Assembly: GCF_003602275.1 (NCBI RefSeq) | Contig: NZ_QZVT01000001.1 | Location: forward strand, 154,567-218,566 | Source of the DNA: Arthrobacter cheniae | GTDB taxonomy: Bacteria; Actinomycetota; Actinomycetes; Actinomycetales; Micrococcaceae | DNA: 64,000 nucleotides | Direction of reading: 5' to 3' | Shown here: piece by piece, positions 8,280-16,690 of the stretch | Layout: each line of letters opens with the position of its first letter | How positions within the stretch are numbered: position 1 is the first letter of the stretch | Notes under the pieces: model-generated | What the model was told of the DNA's origin: nothing | Database searches by the model: none | The model's input: the letters and a program-made list of their open reading frames with translations, nothing else | Program-made: the position numbers and the translations under genes

Positions 8280-9449
8280 ATGCAGTGGATCACCGAGAAG
8301 TACGTCAACTTCGCGAGCATCATCGACGACGCGACGCTGGCTCAGAACCGGATGACGAGCTCGATGCCGTTCGTATATCCGCACTTCGCCTCGATGCCGG
8401 ACGCGCACCTGGGGCTGGGCTGCGCCGTCGGGTCGGTCCTGCCGACCCTGGGGGCGATCATCCCGGCGGCGGTCGGAGTGGATATCGGCTGCGGGATGGT
8501 GGCCGTCCGCACCGACTACACGGCGCGGGACATAGCCCGCCTCGACCGGCGATCGCTGCGGGTGTCCATCGAACGGGCCGTCCCACTGTCAGCGGGCAAC
8601 AACAACAAGCGCGTGAGTCCCTCGGCCCAGCCCCGGATCGACTCCCTCGAGCAGGATGCGCGCTCAGCCGGTTTCGACCCGTCTAGCTACGTGAAGGCCT
8701 GGCGCCTGCAGCTCGGCACGCTCGGCTCGGGCAACCACTTCATCGAAGTGTCCCTGGATGAGGGGGACGACGTGTGGCTCTTCCTGCACTCGGGATCGCG
8801 GGGCGTCGGGAATCGCATCGCACAGCGACATATCCAGATAGCGCAGGAGTACTGTGCGCGCCGGTCGATCAGCCTGCCGCACCGGGATCTCGCCTACCTC
8901 GAGGAGGGCACTCCTGAGTTCGACCGCTACATCAGCGAACTGATGTGGGCGCAGAAGTTCGCCCTGCTCAACCGCGAGGAGATGATGGACCGCGTGGTCG
9001 GCCAGTTCACGCACTGGGTCGGCAAGCCGGTGCAGCAGCTCGAGCGCATCAATTGCCATCACAACTACACGCACCGGGAAACCCATTCCGGCAAGGATGT
9101 GTGGCTTTCCCGCAAGGGCGCCATCGCAGCCGACCCCGGGCGTCCCGGCCTCATCCCCGGTTCGATGGGCACGCGCTCCTAGGTGGTGTCAGGAAGGGGC
9201 AACCGGGAGGCGATGGACTCTGCCCCCCACGGGGCCGGGCGCGAGTACTCGCGCAACGCTGCCAGGAAGACCTTCACCCAGGACCAGCTCCGGAAGGCAA
9301 TGCGGGGCATCGAATTCCGGGACACCCCAGCGTTCCTCGATGAGATCCCGGCAGCCTACAAGGACATCGACATCGTCATGCAGGACGCCCGCGAGCTCGT
9401 CGACATCCGCCACACACTTCGGCAGATCATCAATGTGAAGGGTGATTGA
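8280..9449 (+). pseudogene. rtcB: rtcB RNA 3'-phosphate ligase interrupted by an in-frame amber codon
   Basis: RtcB joins RNA 2',3'-cyclic-phosphate or 3'-phosphate ends to 5'-OH ends through a GMP-histidine intermediate with manganese. Reading from 8280 gives the full family pattern: metal-site PDAHLGLG (residues 40-47), GVDIGCGM (66-73), GSGNHFIEV, HHNYTHRE and PGSMGTRS. The next codon, 9180-9182, is TAG where the family normally has an aromatic residue. Reading continues in the same frame through GNREAMDSAPHGAGR to a normal stop at 9449, for 389 codons, the family's usual length. The His of PHGAGR (codon 317), the guanylylated nucleophile, lies after the amber, so a terminated product should be inactive. 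It may be a true nonsense mutation, an amber readthrough gene or a sequence error; the flanks show no other damage. Confidence 0.9.
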
Positions 9450-9549
9450 GCTGTTCGTGCCGGTTCGATGGCCAGCCGGGAACGGGAGGGGCGGCAGTTA
9501 GGCCGGCGCCATATTCGTCCTGACCGTCACCCAGCCCCCGGAGCCGATC

Positions 9550-9899
9550 GTGGTGGAGATCGCGTCCGACGGCCCCCAGTGGTGGGAGGTCGTCGGAGCC
9601 CTTGCACCCTTCGCCGCCCTCCTCGCCGCGGTCCTGGCCACCGTGACCGCATTCGCGACCCTGCGGCAACGCACAACGGCGGACAGGGCCTCCCTCGAGC
9701 AGAAGCGCAGAGCGGACGACCGCGCCGAATGGGGCGCCGCACGCAGTGGGCTATCGACGCAGCGCCCTACCCCCGGCCTGCTGACACCCCGAGGGTGACC
9801 GCCGCGAAGGCGCGGCTCCGCGTTGCGCTCGACCAGCAGTTGGGCCGCAAGACCCCGCAATCCGTCAAGGACGTCGCAGAGGGCAAGCCCCAGGTGTAG
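9550..9899 (+). pseudogene. frameshifted small membrane protein gene
   Basis: From the GTG at 9550 a reading frame encodes a membrane-anchored protein: a hydrophobic helix (about residues 16-36) followed by the basic, coiled-looking TLRQRTTADRASLEQKRRADDR. At the GAATGGGG run (9727-9734) sense continues in the next frame as RRTQWAIDAA and then VTAAKARLRVALDQQLGRK, ending at a TAG at 9897. The DRAEW before the shift followed by RRTQW after it would be continuous if one base were restored, so a single-base loss is the simplest account. The family appears to be a small single-pass protein of unknown function. It lies directly after the interrupted rtcB. Confidence 0.55.
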
Positions 9900-9919
9900 T
9901 TCACGCCCACCGGGACGGC

Positions 9920-10972
9920 TCAACCCTCGTGCGGACGCCAATACCGTAAGCCACCGCTGGTGGCGCCGTCGGGGTCGACGTCGACCACGACGTACGGGAA
10001 GGCCCGACGATCCGACTGGTCGGGTCCGCGACCCCGGACGTCCGAGCACCACGTGCCGGTGTTGACGTACCGGGTGGCGCACCCCTCGAGCGCGGACTCC
10101 AGGGCATGGTGGGTATGGCCGGAGACATACCAGGCCACCCCGGAACCGTGCGCCTCGAGGGTGCGTGCGAACCGTCCCGCTGCAGCAGGAGCCTGCTCGC
10201 CGGTGACCCGGCGCCCGGTGGCCCCGAGCACCATGCGCGTCGCCGCGACAGGGAGCGCCGACACGGTCCGGAACCGGGACAGGTGCGCCAGGTCCCGAAC
10301 GGCCACCCCGTCGAGTTCGAGCCGCAGTGATTCGGCCTGCAGGAGCTCGTCGTACGCGAACTCCCGGACGCGGCGTTCTCCCCGCTCGGACGCCAGGCAG
10401 GCCCGGGCGACAGCCCCGGCACGGCTCAGGCGTGACCTCGACGGCTGGGCGTTCCAGGCCGCGAGAGGTGGGGGGGCAAGCTCGTCGGTGCCGTTGATCG
10501 CCGCGCGGAGTACCTCGGGTATCCGGTGCAGCGAGTGGTGCTGGTGCCCGTGCTCGGCCACCAGCACGCGGGGTACGTGCAGGAACCACGGATGGACCTG
10601 GACCCGGGTGGGCTCGTCGGGTGACAGCAGGGCCGACAGGCGGGCGGCAACCGAGGGTCGGGCCAACTCCACGTCATGATTGCCGCAGACGAAATGCAAC
10701 TGCGCGCCGCGCGCCGCACATGCCCTCAGCGCCCGGAACGTGTCGGCGTGGTGGGCCAGGATGGACTCGAGCCGGGCCAGGCTCTCGTCCTCGGAGAGCC
10801 CGACCAGCTCGAACGTGTCACCGACGAAGGCGACGCTCAGCTGCGGATCGGTGGTCGCGAGTACCTCGCGGCGCAGGAACTCGGGCAGTACCCTGCCCTG
10901 ATGTCGGGGGTCATCGTCGGACACGCCGAGGTGGAGGTCGCTGAGGAGCCACCACCGCGCCGCGCCGCTCAT
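9920..10972 (-). CDS. metallophosphoesterase
   Basis: The 350-residue protein has the calcineurin-like dinuclear metal motifs: SDLHLG near the N-terminus, VGDTFEL, CGNHDVE, HGHQHH and SGHTHHA near the C-terminus. It therefore hydrolyses a phosphate ester or pyrophosphate; the substrate is unknown. The ATG at 10972 overlaps by four bases (ATGA) the stop of the small membrane ORF upstream, which places this gene as the last of the leftward surface-polysaccharide operon and decides the start over longer in-frame options. A role in processing a lipid-linked or nucleotide-sugar intermediate is plausible from context only. Confidence 0.85.
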   Translation of the reverse strand: MSGAARWWLLSDLHLGVSDDDPRHQGRVLPEFLRREVLATTDPQLSVAFVGDTFELVGLSEDESLARLESILAHHADTFRALRACAARGAQLHFVCGNHDVELARPSVAARLSALLSPDEPTRVQVHPWFLHVPRVLVAEHGHQHHSLHRIPEVLRAAINGTDELAPPPLAAWNAQPSRSRLSRAGAVARACLASERGERRVREFAYDELLQAESLRLELDGVAVRDLAHLSRFRTVSALPVAATRMVLGATGRRVTGEQAPAAAGRFARTLEAHGSGVAWYVSGHTHHALESALEGCATRYVNTGTWCSDVRGRGPDQSDRRAFPYVVVDVDPDGATSGGLRYWRPHEG

Positions 10973-11310
10973 GCGAGGAGTCCCAGTACGCGGGGAAGGA
11001 CGAGGAGCAGGTACATCATCCACATGATGACGACGGTCCTCCGGCTCACAGTCCCCGCCAGGTCGATCAGGGCGCCGCCTGTTGTCCGCGTGCCCTCGAC
11101 GCGAGGACGTTGATGGCGCCCGTCGTGACGACGCACGCTTGTCACTGCCGCGAAGCGAGGCAGAGCACCGGAAGGAGCAGCATGCCGAGCGCGAGGTCGG
11201 TCACCCGCGGAGGTCGGTACGGTGTCCGGCCCGACGCGTCGGACCTCGAGCGCGACAAGGGTGACGAGCAGGATGGCGGTTGCGAGCAGTCCCGCAAGAT
11301 CGATGATCAT
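10969..11310 (-). CDS. small two-helix ORF, apparently a chimera created by local duplication
   Basis: The 113-codon frame begins with a hydrophobic helix (residues 4-20), passes through an Arg-rich, low-hydrophobicity centre (about 25-80) and ends with a second hydrophobic helix. Its ATG overlaps the preceding stop by four bases and its own stop overlaps the next start, so it is wired into the operon. The centre does not look like natural protein: read in another frame it gives VTDLALGMLLLP and ACVVTTGAINVLA, which repeat VTDVALGALL and ACVVTMGVITVLA of the upstream 111-residue gene. LIDLAG near residue 80 also repeats the start (IIDLAG). The ORF therefore seems to fuse two degenerate copies of a short membrane protein. 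No function is recognised. Confidence 0.45.
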   Translation of the reverse strand: MIIDLAGLLATAILLVTLVALEVRRVGPDTVPTSAGDRPRARHAAPSGALPRFAAVTSVRRHDGRHQRPRVEGTRTTGGALIDLAGTVSRRTVVIMWMMYLLLVLPRVLGLLA

Positions 11311-11642
11311 GACGTCGCCTCCCGCCGTGCGCGTGCGGTGCATGCGAGGACGGTGATGACGCCCATCGTGACGACACACGCCTGCCACGACCACACAGCG
11401 AGGTAGAACATCGCCGTGGACACCGCCGTGAGCGTGGCGAGGCCGAGCGCCAGGACGAGCAGCGCGCCGAGTGCTACGTCGGTCACCTGTATGAGTCGCA
11501 CCAGTGCCTGCCCCGGGAGCACGACGAGGACGGCTATCGCGGCGACAGCCTGCAGCGGTGTCGGCAGCCCGGCGAGCGTCGCAAGCGACAGAGCGACGGC
11601 CGCGAGCCCGAGCGCCAGGGTGGCCCGGCTGACGCCGTTCAC
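11307..11642 (-). CDS. small polytopic membrane protein of the polysaccharide operon
   Basis: The 111-residue protein is almost wholly hydrophobic, with three or four predicted helices (about 7-25, 31-48, 56-76, 85-102) and a short basic tail (ARARREATS). It has no recognised family. Its GTG at 11642 overlaps the upstream stop by four bases (GTGA), and its own stop overlaps the next ATG by four, so it is translated as part of the operon. Its C-terminal half is the source of the degraded repeat found in the next ORF. A subunit or accessory role in polysaccharide assembly is possible but unproven. Confidence 0.6.
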   Translation of the reverse strand: MNGVSRATLALGLAAVALSLATLAGLPTPLQAVAAIAVLVVLPGQALVRLIQVTDVALGALLVLALGLATLTAVSTAMFYLAVWSWQACVVTMGVITVLACTARARREATS

Positions 11643-13420
11643 GGCGTCACCCGATACGCGCGTGCGTCAGCATTGCTGTAGACGAGCTCCACGCCGTCCT
11701 GCACGCTCAGCCACTCCTCCAGCTCGGCGAGTTCCCGCGCACTGCTGGTGCCCTGGAGCACGAGACTCGCCTCCGACGAGCGCGTGAGAATGACGACGGC
11801 ACCAGCTGCGTTGTGCCGGGCGTAGTCGTAGACAATCGGGCCGCACGTCGCCGTCGTCAGGTCGGACAGGCACAGGTTACTGATGGTCCGGTACCGGTGC
11901 TCGAGGTAGGCCTCGCTGCGCCACGGCGTCGGGTTCGCAGCGGAGATGATTGCCGAGCCGGTCGGCGCCACTTCTTGAACGGCGGCGACGGCGTCGATCT
12001 CGCCGTCGGTGAAGACGTCGTACTTGGCGTTCCCGAACCTGCCGGTCACGGCCAGCAGGGCCAGCAGGAAGCAGGTGAGCGCAAGATACACCGCCCTACG
12101 GGAGGAGGGGCGTGTACTGCCCTCTGCAGGAAGCAGGACCGAACACGCCTGCAGGGCGATGAACGGCAGCGCGAACAGCGACACGCGTATGAGCATCTCC
12201 CCGCCGTAGGACTGCGCGGGGAAGAGCAATATCGGAGTGACGGCGAGAAGAACAACCCGGATATCCAGGCGCCCTCGACGCCAGTCGCGCACCGCCCCCA
12301 CCGCGGCGAGCGCCCACAGCACGATGGTGAGAACCACACGGATCTGCACGACGAGCACGTGTCCAGCGCTTCCGCTCACCCGATCGACGACATTCGCGTC
12401 GGTTGCGAGCTGCAATCCTGCATCCGCCAGGGGCGGGTGCCCTACGAGATAGGCACTTGCCGGGTAGACGAGCCAGAACATCAGCACGACTGCGATGATC
12501 AGGGGCAGCCGGCTGGGCCATACACGTCCACTCAGTGTGAGAGCGGTGATGGCGATGAGCAGCATGAACGGCGTCAGCTGATGGCTCGCGCAGATGGCCG
12601 TGACGAGCAGGAGGATCACCGCGAGGGCGCCCACCCGATGCCCCGGCCGGCGCTCGGCGGCCGACCGCCGTCGCCACCACGACACCAGTGCGGCGCGCTT
12701 GAAGCCTCGGAACTCGGGGAGCCGCGCGGCCAACGGGCCGACGACCAGCGCGATCACGACGAGATGCAGGAAGAAGCCGAAGGCCTGGGGGGACAGGTAG
12801 TCCTGGTCCTGCCAGTTGCCGAGGCAGAAGATCCAGAGCGCGAGCCAGCGCCGTCGCCGATCGCGCGTCAGGTACCCGGTCAGCACGGCCACGGCCATGA
12901 GCCAGAGACCCACGTTGAACACCGGCGCCCACAGGGCAACGGTCACCGGGTCGAGACCGGTCGCCCCGAGCAGCGTTGCCAGGAGGGCGAAGAAACCCGG
13001 CCAGTTGAAGTATGCGTCGATGTCCGGGTCGATCCCCTTCGTGCGCGAAAGGGCGTCGGCGATGCCGAGATGCCGGAACGCGACCTCACCTCGCGGGACG
13101 TCCGTCACGAAGGCTGCGGTCCCGAAAAGTACGAGCACGAGCACCACGATGAGCCAGATCATGACCGAGCGGCGGGCCGGGCCCGCGGCATCGCCCCGCA
13201 GCGCCACGACGAAGGCGATGTTCAGAAGCAGGAGCCCCGCCCAGAACGGGTAGGGCAGCAGGGCAACGAGCCCCAGGTCGCTGTTCACGGGCACCGACAC
13301 CGTGGAGGCGGCCCCCACGGCAAGCGCCAGGGACACGACGCCTGCCAGCGCGCACCACGCGTCACGGCCTCTCCAGCGCCTTACCGTACGGGTGGGCGCA
13401 TCCAGTGTGCTGGTCATCAT
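11639..13420 (-). CDS. large polytopic membrane protein, GT-C-like
   Basis: This 593-residue protein has about twelve hydrophobic segments and a soluble C-terminal part of about 120 residues (from DGEIDAVAAVQEVAP). A DPDID acidic motif after the second or third helix and the overall layout resemble GT-C type glycosyltransferases that use polyprenyl-phosphate sugars, or polysaccharide polymerases; neither can be confirmed by eye. It sits between the flippase and small membrane protein genes. The first ATG (13420) overlaps the flippase stop as ATGA, with AGGAGG immediately before it; the next codon is also ATG, and either could be used. A role in surface-polysaccharide assembly is inferred from context. 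Confidence 0.7.
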   Translation of the reverse strand: MMTSTLDAPTRTVRRWRGRDAWCALAGVVSLALAVGAASTVSVPVNSDLGLVALLPYPFWAGLLLLNIAFVVALRGDAAGPARRSVMIWLIVVLVLVLFGTAAFVTDVPRGEVAFRHLGIADALSRTKGIDPDIDAYFNWPGFFALLATLLGATGLDPVTVALWAPVFNVGLWLMAVAVLTGYLTRDRRRRWLALWIFCLGNWQDQDYLSPQAFGFFLHLVVIALVVGPLAARLPEFRGFKRAALVSWWRRRSAAERRPGHRVGALAVILLLVTAICASHQLTPFMLLIAITALTLSGRVWPSRLPLIIAVVLMFWLVYPASAYLVGHPPLADAGLQLATDANVVDRVSGSAGHVLVVQIRVVLTIVLWALAAVGAVRDWRRGRLDIRVVLLAVTPILLFPAQSYGGEMLIRVSLFALPFIALQACSVLLPAEGSTRPSSRRAVYLALTCFLLALLAVTGRFGNAKYDVFTDGEIDAVAAVQEVAPTGSAIISAANPTPWRSEAYLEHRYRTISNLCLSDLTTATCGPIVYDYARHNAAGAVVILTRSSEASLVLQGTSSARELAELEEWLSVQDGVELVYSNADARAYRVTP

Positions 13421-14700
13421 GCCTCCTGTGTCAGTCGCCGGAGGACGGCGACCAGCCGGAGGCCGACCGCCACGGCGCCGATGGTGAGCACGACCACCCA
13501 AGAAAGGGCCATCGCGCCGGCACCCCTGTCGGCGACCGACAGCGCCGAGGCGCAGAGGGCGACGCCGAGCGCCAGGCCGACCACGATCGCCTCGGCGTAC
13601 CGACCGCGGGCCCGGCACACGGCGTTGTACGCCTGCAGCACCGTGAACGCCACCAGTCCGGCCGCCAGCCATCGTAGAGCGTCGGTGGAATTGTCGGCGT
13701 ACTGCTCCCCCAGCAGGCTGAGCAGCGGGCGAGCGAGAATGGCGAGGACGGCGGCAGCCAGACCTCCCACGGCGAGCGACCAGCGCAGACTCGCCCAGGT
13801 GTTCGCCACCAGGCGGCCGGGGTCGCGGACACCCTCGGAGAACTGGACGATGCCCATCAGCATCGGAGCGGTATAGGCGGCCCAGGCCATCATCCACGCG
13901 GGGTACCAGTAGGCAGCGGCCTCCGGCGCCACCATGTGCGCGAGCAGGAGGGGCAGCACGAGCCCGGGGGTGCGCTCGGTGAGGGTGAGGAGCTGGTTGG
14001 GGAGACCCACAGCCAGCAGTGGACGGCCGCGGCGCGCCGAGCGGAAAGTCGGTCGCGGCCGGTAGCCGACCAGTCTCCGCAGCTGGACCGCACCGACGAC
14101 GCATGCGACGGTCGTCCCGAGGGTCCAGCAGGCCATCAGCACGTCGGCGGAGGCGCCCTGCGCCTGCCAGGCCACGAGCGCTGCAGCCCCGAGTGCTACT
14201 CCGCCGCCCACCGTGTACCTCAGGGTCGCGGTTGCACCGCGTCCCAACGCCACGAGAGCCTGGTCCAGCACGATGACCAGGGTGCCGGTGACGGCGGCTA
14301 CGAGGAACGTGAGCCAGAAAAGGATCGATACCGAGGCCGTATCCGGCGCCACGGCCGACTGCAGTACGAGGTAGCCGACGGCCAGCACTGTACCGGCTAT
14401 CCCCACGATGGCGAATGCCGCATCGAGCACCCGCGCGGGTGGCTCCCCCCGGCCCACCGCGACGATCACGGCCGAGCCGGCGCCCAGCACCGCGAGCTGC
14501 GTGCAGATCATCACCGCGGAGACCGCGGCTACGGTGAGCCCGATCTCACGGTCGGAGGTTGCACGTGCGGCGACGATCCAGAACGCAAAACCCGCACCTG
14601 TCTGGGCGCCCTTGGCCAGGACGAGGCCGAACCAGCTGCGCAGGGACGAGTGCCTGACGGTCGAGGCGTCCGTGACTGTAGTCCCCCGCCCAGCCCTCAC
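13417..14700 (-). CDS. polysaccharide flippase-like membrane protein (MATE/Wzx type)
   Basis: The 427-residue protein has about twelve regularly spaced hydrophobic segments and short polar loops, with the profile of O-antigen/teichoic-acid flippases that move lipid-linked glycans across the membrane. The stretch FWIVAARATSDREIGLTVA near the N-terminus is typical of these transporters. A GTG at 14700 overlaps the preceding glycosyltransferase stop by four bases (GTGA), and its own stop overlaps the next start by four. Its place between glycosyltransferases and a large membrane protein supports the assignment; the transported substrate is not evident. Confidence 0.8.
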   Translation of the reverse strand: MRAGRGTTVTDASTVRHSSLRSWFGLVLAKGAQTGAGFAFWIVAARATSDREIGLTVAAVSAVMICTQLAVLGAGSAVIVAVGRGEPPARVLDAAFAIVGIAGTVLAVGYLVLQSAVAPDTASVSILFWLTFLVAAVTGTLVIVLDQALVALGRGATATLRYTVGGGVALGAAALVAWQAQGASADVLMACWTLGTTVACVVGAVQLRRLVGYRPRPTFRSARRGRPLLAVGLPNQLLTLTERTPGLVLPLLLAHMVAPEAAAYWYPAWMMAWAAYTAPMLMGIVQFSEGVRDPGRLVANTWASLRWSLAVGGLAAAVLAILARPLLSLLGEQYADNSTDALRWLAAGLVAFTVLQAYNAVCRARGRYAEAIVVGLALGVALCASALSVADRGAGAMALSWVVVLTIGAVAVGLRLVAVLRRLTQEA

Positions 14701-15509
14701 GACGCTAGGCCCCTCGCCAGGCCCGCGTAGTTGTACCAGCAGAAGGCTGCGTAGTAGCGCAGCCACCGGGGCTGGCCCGCGGTGAGGCTCAGCGCGCTGC
14801 CGCGGACGGCCGCGGCGGCAGGTAGGAGCGCGAGCCTCGCTCCGCGCCAGCCGTGCTTGCGGATCATCCGTCCCAGACCCGTTCCGTCCATGAGGAACTG
14901 ATCGAGCGCGAAGTCGAAGTCGTCCGCAGCGAAGCGGTGTTCGACCATGACCCGCTTCGACACGGCCGTTCGCAGCCCTGAATCGCGCATGCGCCAGCGC
15001 AGCTCGATGTCCTCCCCCGACTTGAACGAGTCGTCAAAACCCATGCCCAGCATCAGGTCGCGGTCGACGAGCGTCGCCACGAGCCCGAACCAGTTGCGGC
15101 TGCGGCCGGTGCGATGGTGATGTGCCAGCGCCTGCCCCCAGTAGCCCGGTCCAGCGACACTTTCGAGGCCGGCCTGGAGGGCGTCGTAGCCGCCCTCCAC
15201 CATCTCCGTGAGCAGGTCGGCGACCCCCGTCGGCCCGAAGACGACGTCGGCGTCGACAAGCAGGACCCACCGGGTGCTGCTGCTCTGCACGCCGAGTGTT
15301 CGAGCCCAGGGCAGGCCGCGGCCCTCGTCACTCAGGACCCGGGCGCCGACCGCTTCGGCGAGGCCGACCGTGCCGTCGGTGGAGCATCCGTCCACCACGA
15401 TGATCTCGGCGACACCGGACTTACGCAGTGCCTCCAGGCAGCGCGGGAGCAGGTGCTCCGCGTTGCGGGCCGGCACGACCGCGGTGACCTGGTCAAGACT
15501 GTGCCCCAC
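14697..15509 (-). CDS. family 2 glycosyltransferase
   Basis: The 270-residue GT-A protein begins with TAVVPARNAEHLLPRCLEAL, has VVDGCSTDGT near residue 40 and the metal/nucleotide-binding DAD (residues 86-88) in LLVDADVVFG. SGEDIELRWRMR further on supplies the acidic catalytic region of GT2 enzymes. It probably transfers a sugar from a nucleotide donor to a lipid-linked or nascent surface glycan. Its GTG start lies 17 bases inside the end of the HPr-kinase-like gene, with a G-rich stretch before it, and its stop overlaps the flippase start. Donor and acceptor cannot be told from sequence. Confidence 0.88.
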   Translation of the reverse strand: MGHSLDQVTAVVPARNAEHLLPRCLEALRKSGVAEIIVVDGCSTDGTVGLAEAVGARVLSDEGRGLPWARTLGVQSSSTRWVLLVDADVVFGPTGVADLLTEMVEGGYDALQAGLESVAGPGYWGQALAHHHRTGRSRNWFGLVATLVDRDLMLGMGFDDSFKSGEDIELRWRMRDSGLRTAVSKRVMVEHRFAADDFDFALDQFLMDGTGLGRMIRKHGWRGARLALLPAAAAVRGSALSLTAGQPRWLRYYAAFCWYNYAGLARGLAS

Positions 15510-16620
15510 TGTGTCCCACCCCCGACGCCTGCTCGTCGAGGATCGACGGCAGCAGCTGCTCGAGGTGCTTCACGATGTCGTCCGATGCCTCGTCCGCCGA
15601 GTAAGCGGAGGGGACCTGAAGCAGGTGGCAGGGCCGTCCGTCGAGCGACTTGGTCAGCACATCCCCCTTCGCCGCGAAGTGCTCACGCCACGGCACGACC
15701 GACGTGGCCGCGAGGCCGGTCACGACCTGCTGCGAGAAGCCGGCCATCTCGATGTGGAAGTTGCCGAGCATGCGATCCACCATCCAGTCCCGTGACCGCT
15801 CGACCAGACGGGACCGGGAGCCCTCGAAGCGCTCGATGTAGATGGCGGCCGCGAGCGGAGCCGAGGTCGTCACTTTACGCCCGGGGAAGGCGGCCGCTGG
15901 CTCGACCATGCGGTGCTCCGGCGACCACCGCCGCGAGAAGTCCGCAACGCGGGGGTAGCGGATGACGAACGGGTGGACCACCGTGGTGAGGCGGCCGACG
16001 GTCTGCGACAGCTGTGACGGGACGAGGGGCTTGCGGACACCTTCGAACAGGTGGGGGTAGATGTCCCGGTGGTGCGGCTTGATGAACATCGGCTTGGCAT
16101 AGCCGAGCATCGTGGCGTCGTCGGCCAGGAAAGCCCAGTCGTCGCCCATGAACGACCAGCCCTCGCGCCGCATCAGCTTGGCGGCGGTGCTTGTCTTCCC
16201 GGTTCCTCCGGCGGCGGGAAGCGCGATCGCGTGGCCGCGGTACGCCATCGTCGCCGCGTGGATCATGCCCGCTCCCTGACCGACCATGGCGGCATCGAGA
16301 ATAGGGACGACGGAGGTCAACAGCTCACCCGGCCCGTGGATGCGCCACTGCCGGCCGTCCCGCACGACCTGGACCCGGTCGGCCTGGAAACGCACGCTGT
16401 TCTCCGTGTAGGCGAGTTCGTGCTCCAGCAGACCCGCATCCGGCATCAGCTCCGGCCGGTCGTCGACGACGATGTCGGCCGGCCCTTCGCTGTCCTTGTC
16501 CGTGGCGAAGCACGCCAGCATGGTCTGGAGCTGCCTTGCTGCCGGCGCGCTCGCGTCGACGCGGATCGTGACGCGGCCGTGGATATCGAAGTTCAGTGAC
16601 CTGGTCTGCTCGGTGTGCAT
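15493..16620 (-). CDS. HPr kinase-like P-loop protein in polysaccharide operon
   Basis: The 375-residue protein has a Walker A loop LPAAGGTGKTS (134-144) preceded by MIHAATMAYRGHAIA and followed by FMGDDWAFL (158-166), the arrangement of the HPr kinase/phosphorylase C-terminal fold. It lacks the N-terminal HprK domain and is not near PTS genes, so it is unlikely to phosphorylate HPr. Stand-alone HprK-fold proteins recur in polysaccharide and peptide-modification clusters with poorly known substrates. The ATG at 16620 has AAAGGGGA upstream. A kinase that phosphorylates a sugar, lipid or protein of the pathway, or regulates chain synthesis, is a reasonable but untested idea. Confidence 0.72.
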   Translation of the reverse strand: MHTEQTRSLNFDIHGRVTIRVDASAPAARQLQTMLACFATDKDSEGPADIVVDDRPELMPDAGLLEHELAYTENSVRFQADRVQVVRDGRQWRIHGPGELLTSVVPILDAAMVGQGAGMIHAATMAYRGHAIALPAAGGTGKTSTAAKLMRREGWSFMGDDWAFLADDATMLGYAKPMFIKPHHRDIYPHLFEGVRKPLVPSQLSQTVGRLTTVVHPFVIRYPRVADFSRRWSPEHRMVEPAAAFPGRKVTTSAPLAAAIYIERFEGSRSRLVERSRDWMVDRMLGNFHIEMAGFSQQVVTGLAATSVVPWREHFAAKGDVLTKSLDGRPCHLLQVPSAYSADEASDDIVKHLEQLLPSILDEQASGVGHSGAQS

Positions 16621-16690
16621 GGTTGTCCCCTTTGGATGAAGTCGGTCGGATCGTGTTGCTGGTGTTGACACTCTGGGATTGCTCGTCCTG

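Noticed and set aside
11813-13876. A very long open frame on the plus strand, nearly 690 codons
   Set aside because: It is antisense to two clear membrane protein genes, rich in Arg, Gly, Glu and His, and shows no domain. High GC at third positions opens such frames.
15493-16620. Calling this gene HPr kinase/phosphorylase (hprK)
   Set aside because: Only the C-terminal P-loop fold is present and there is no HPr or PTS context; a glycan-linked role is more likely.
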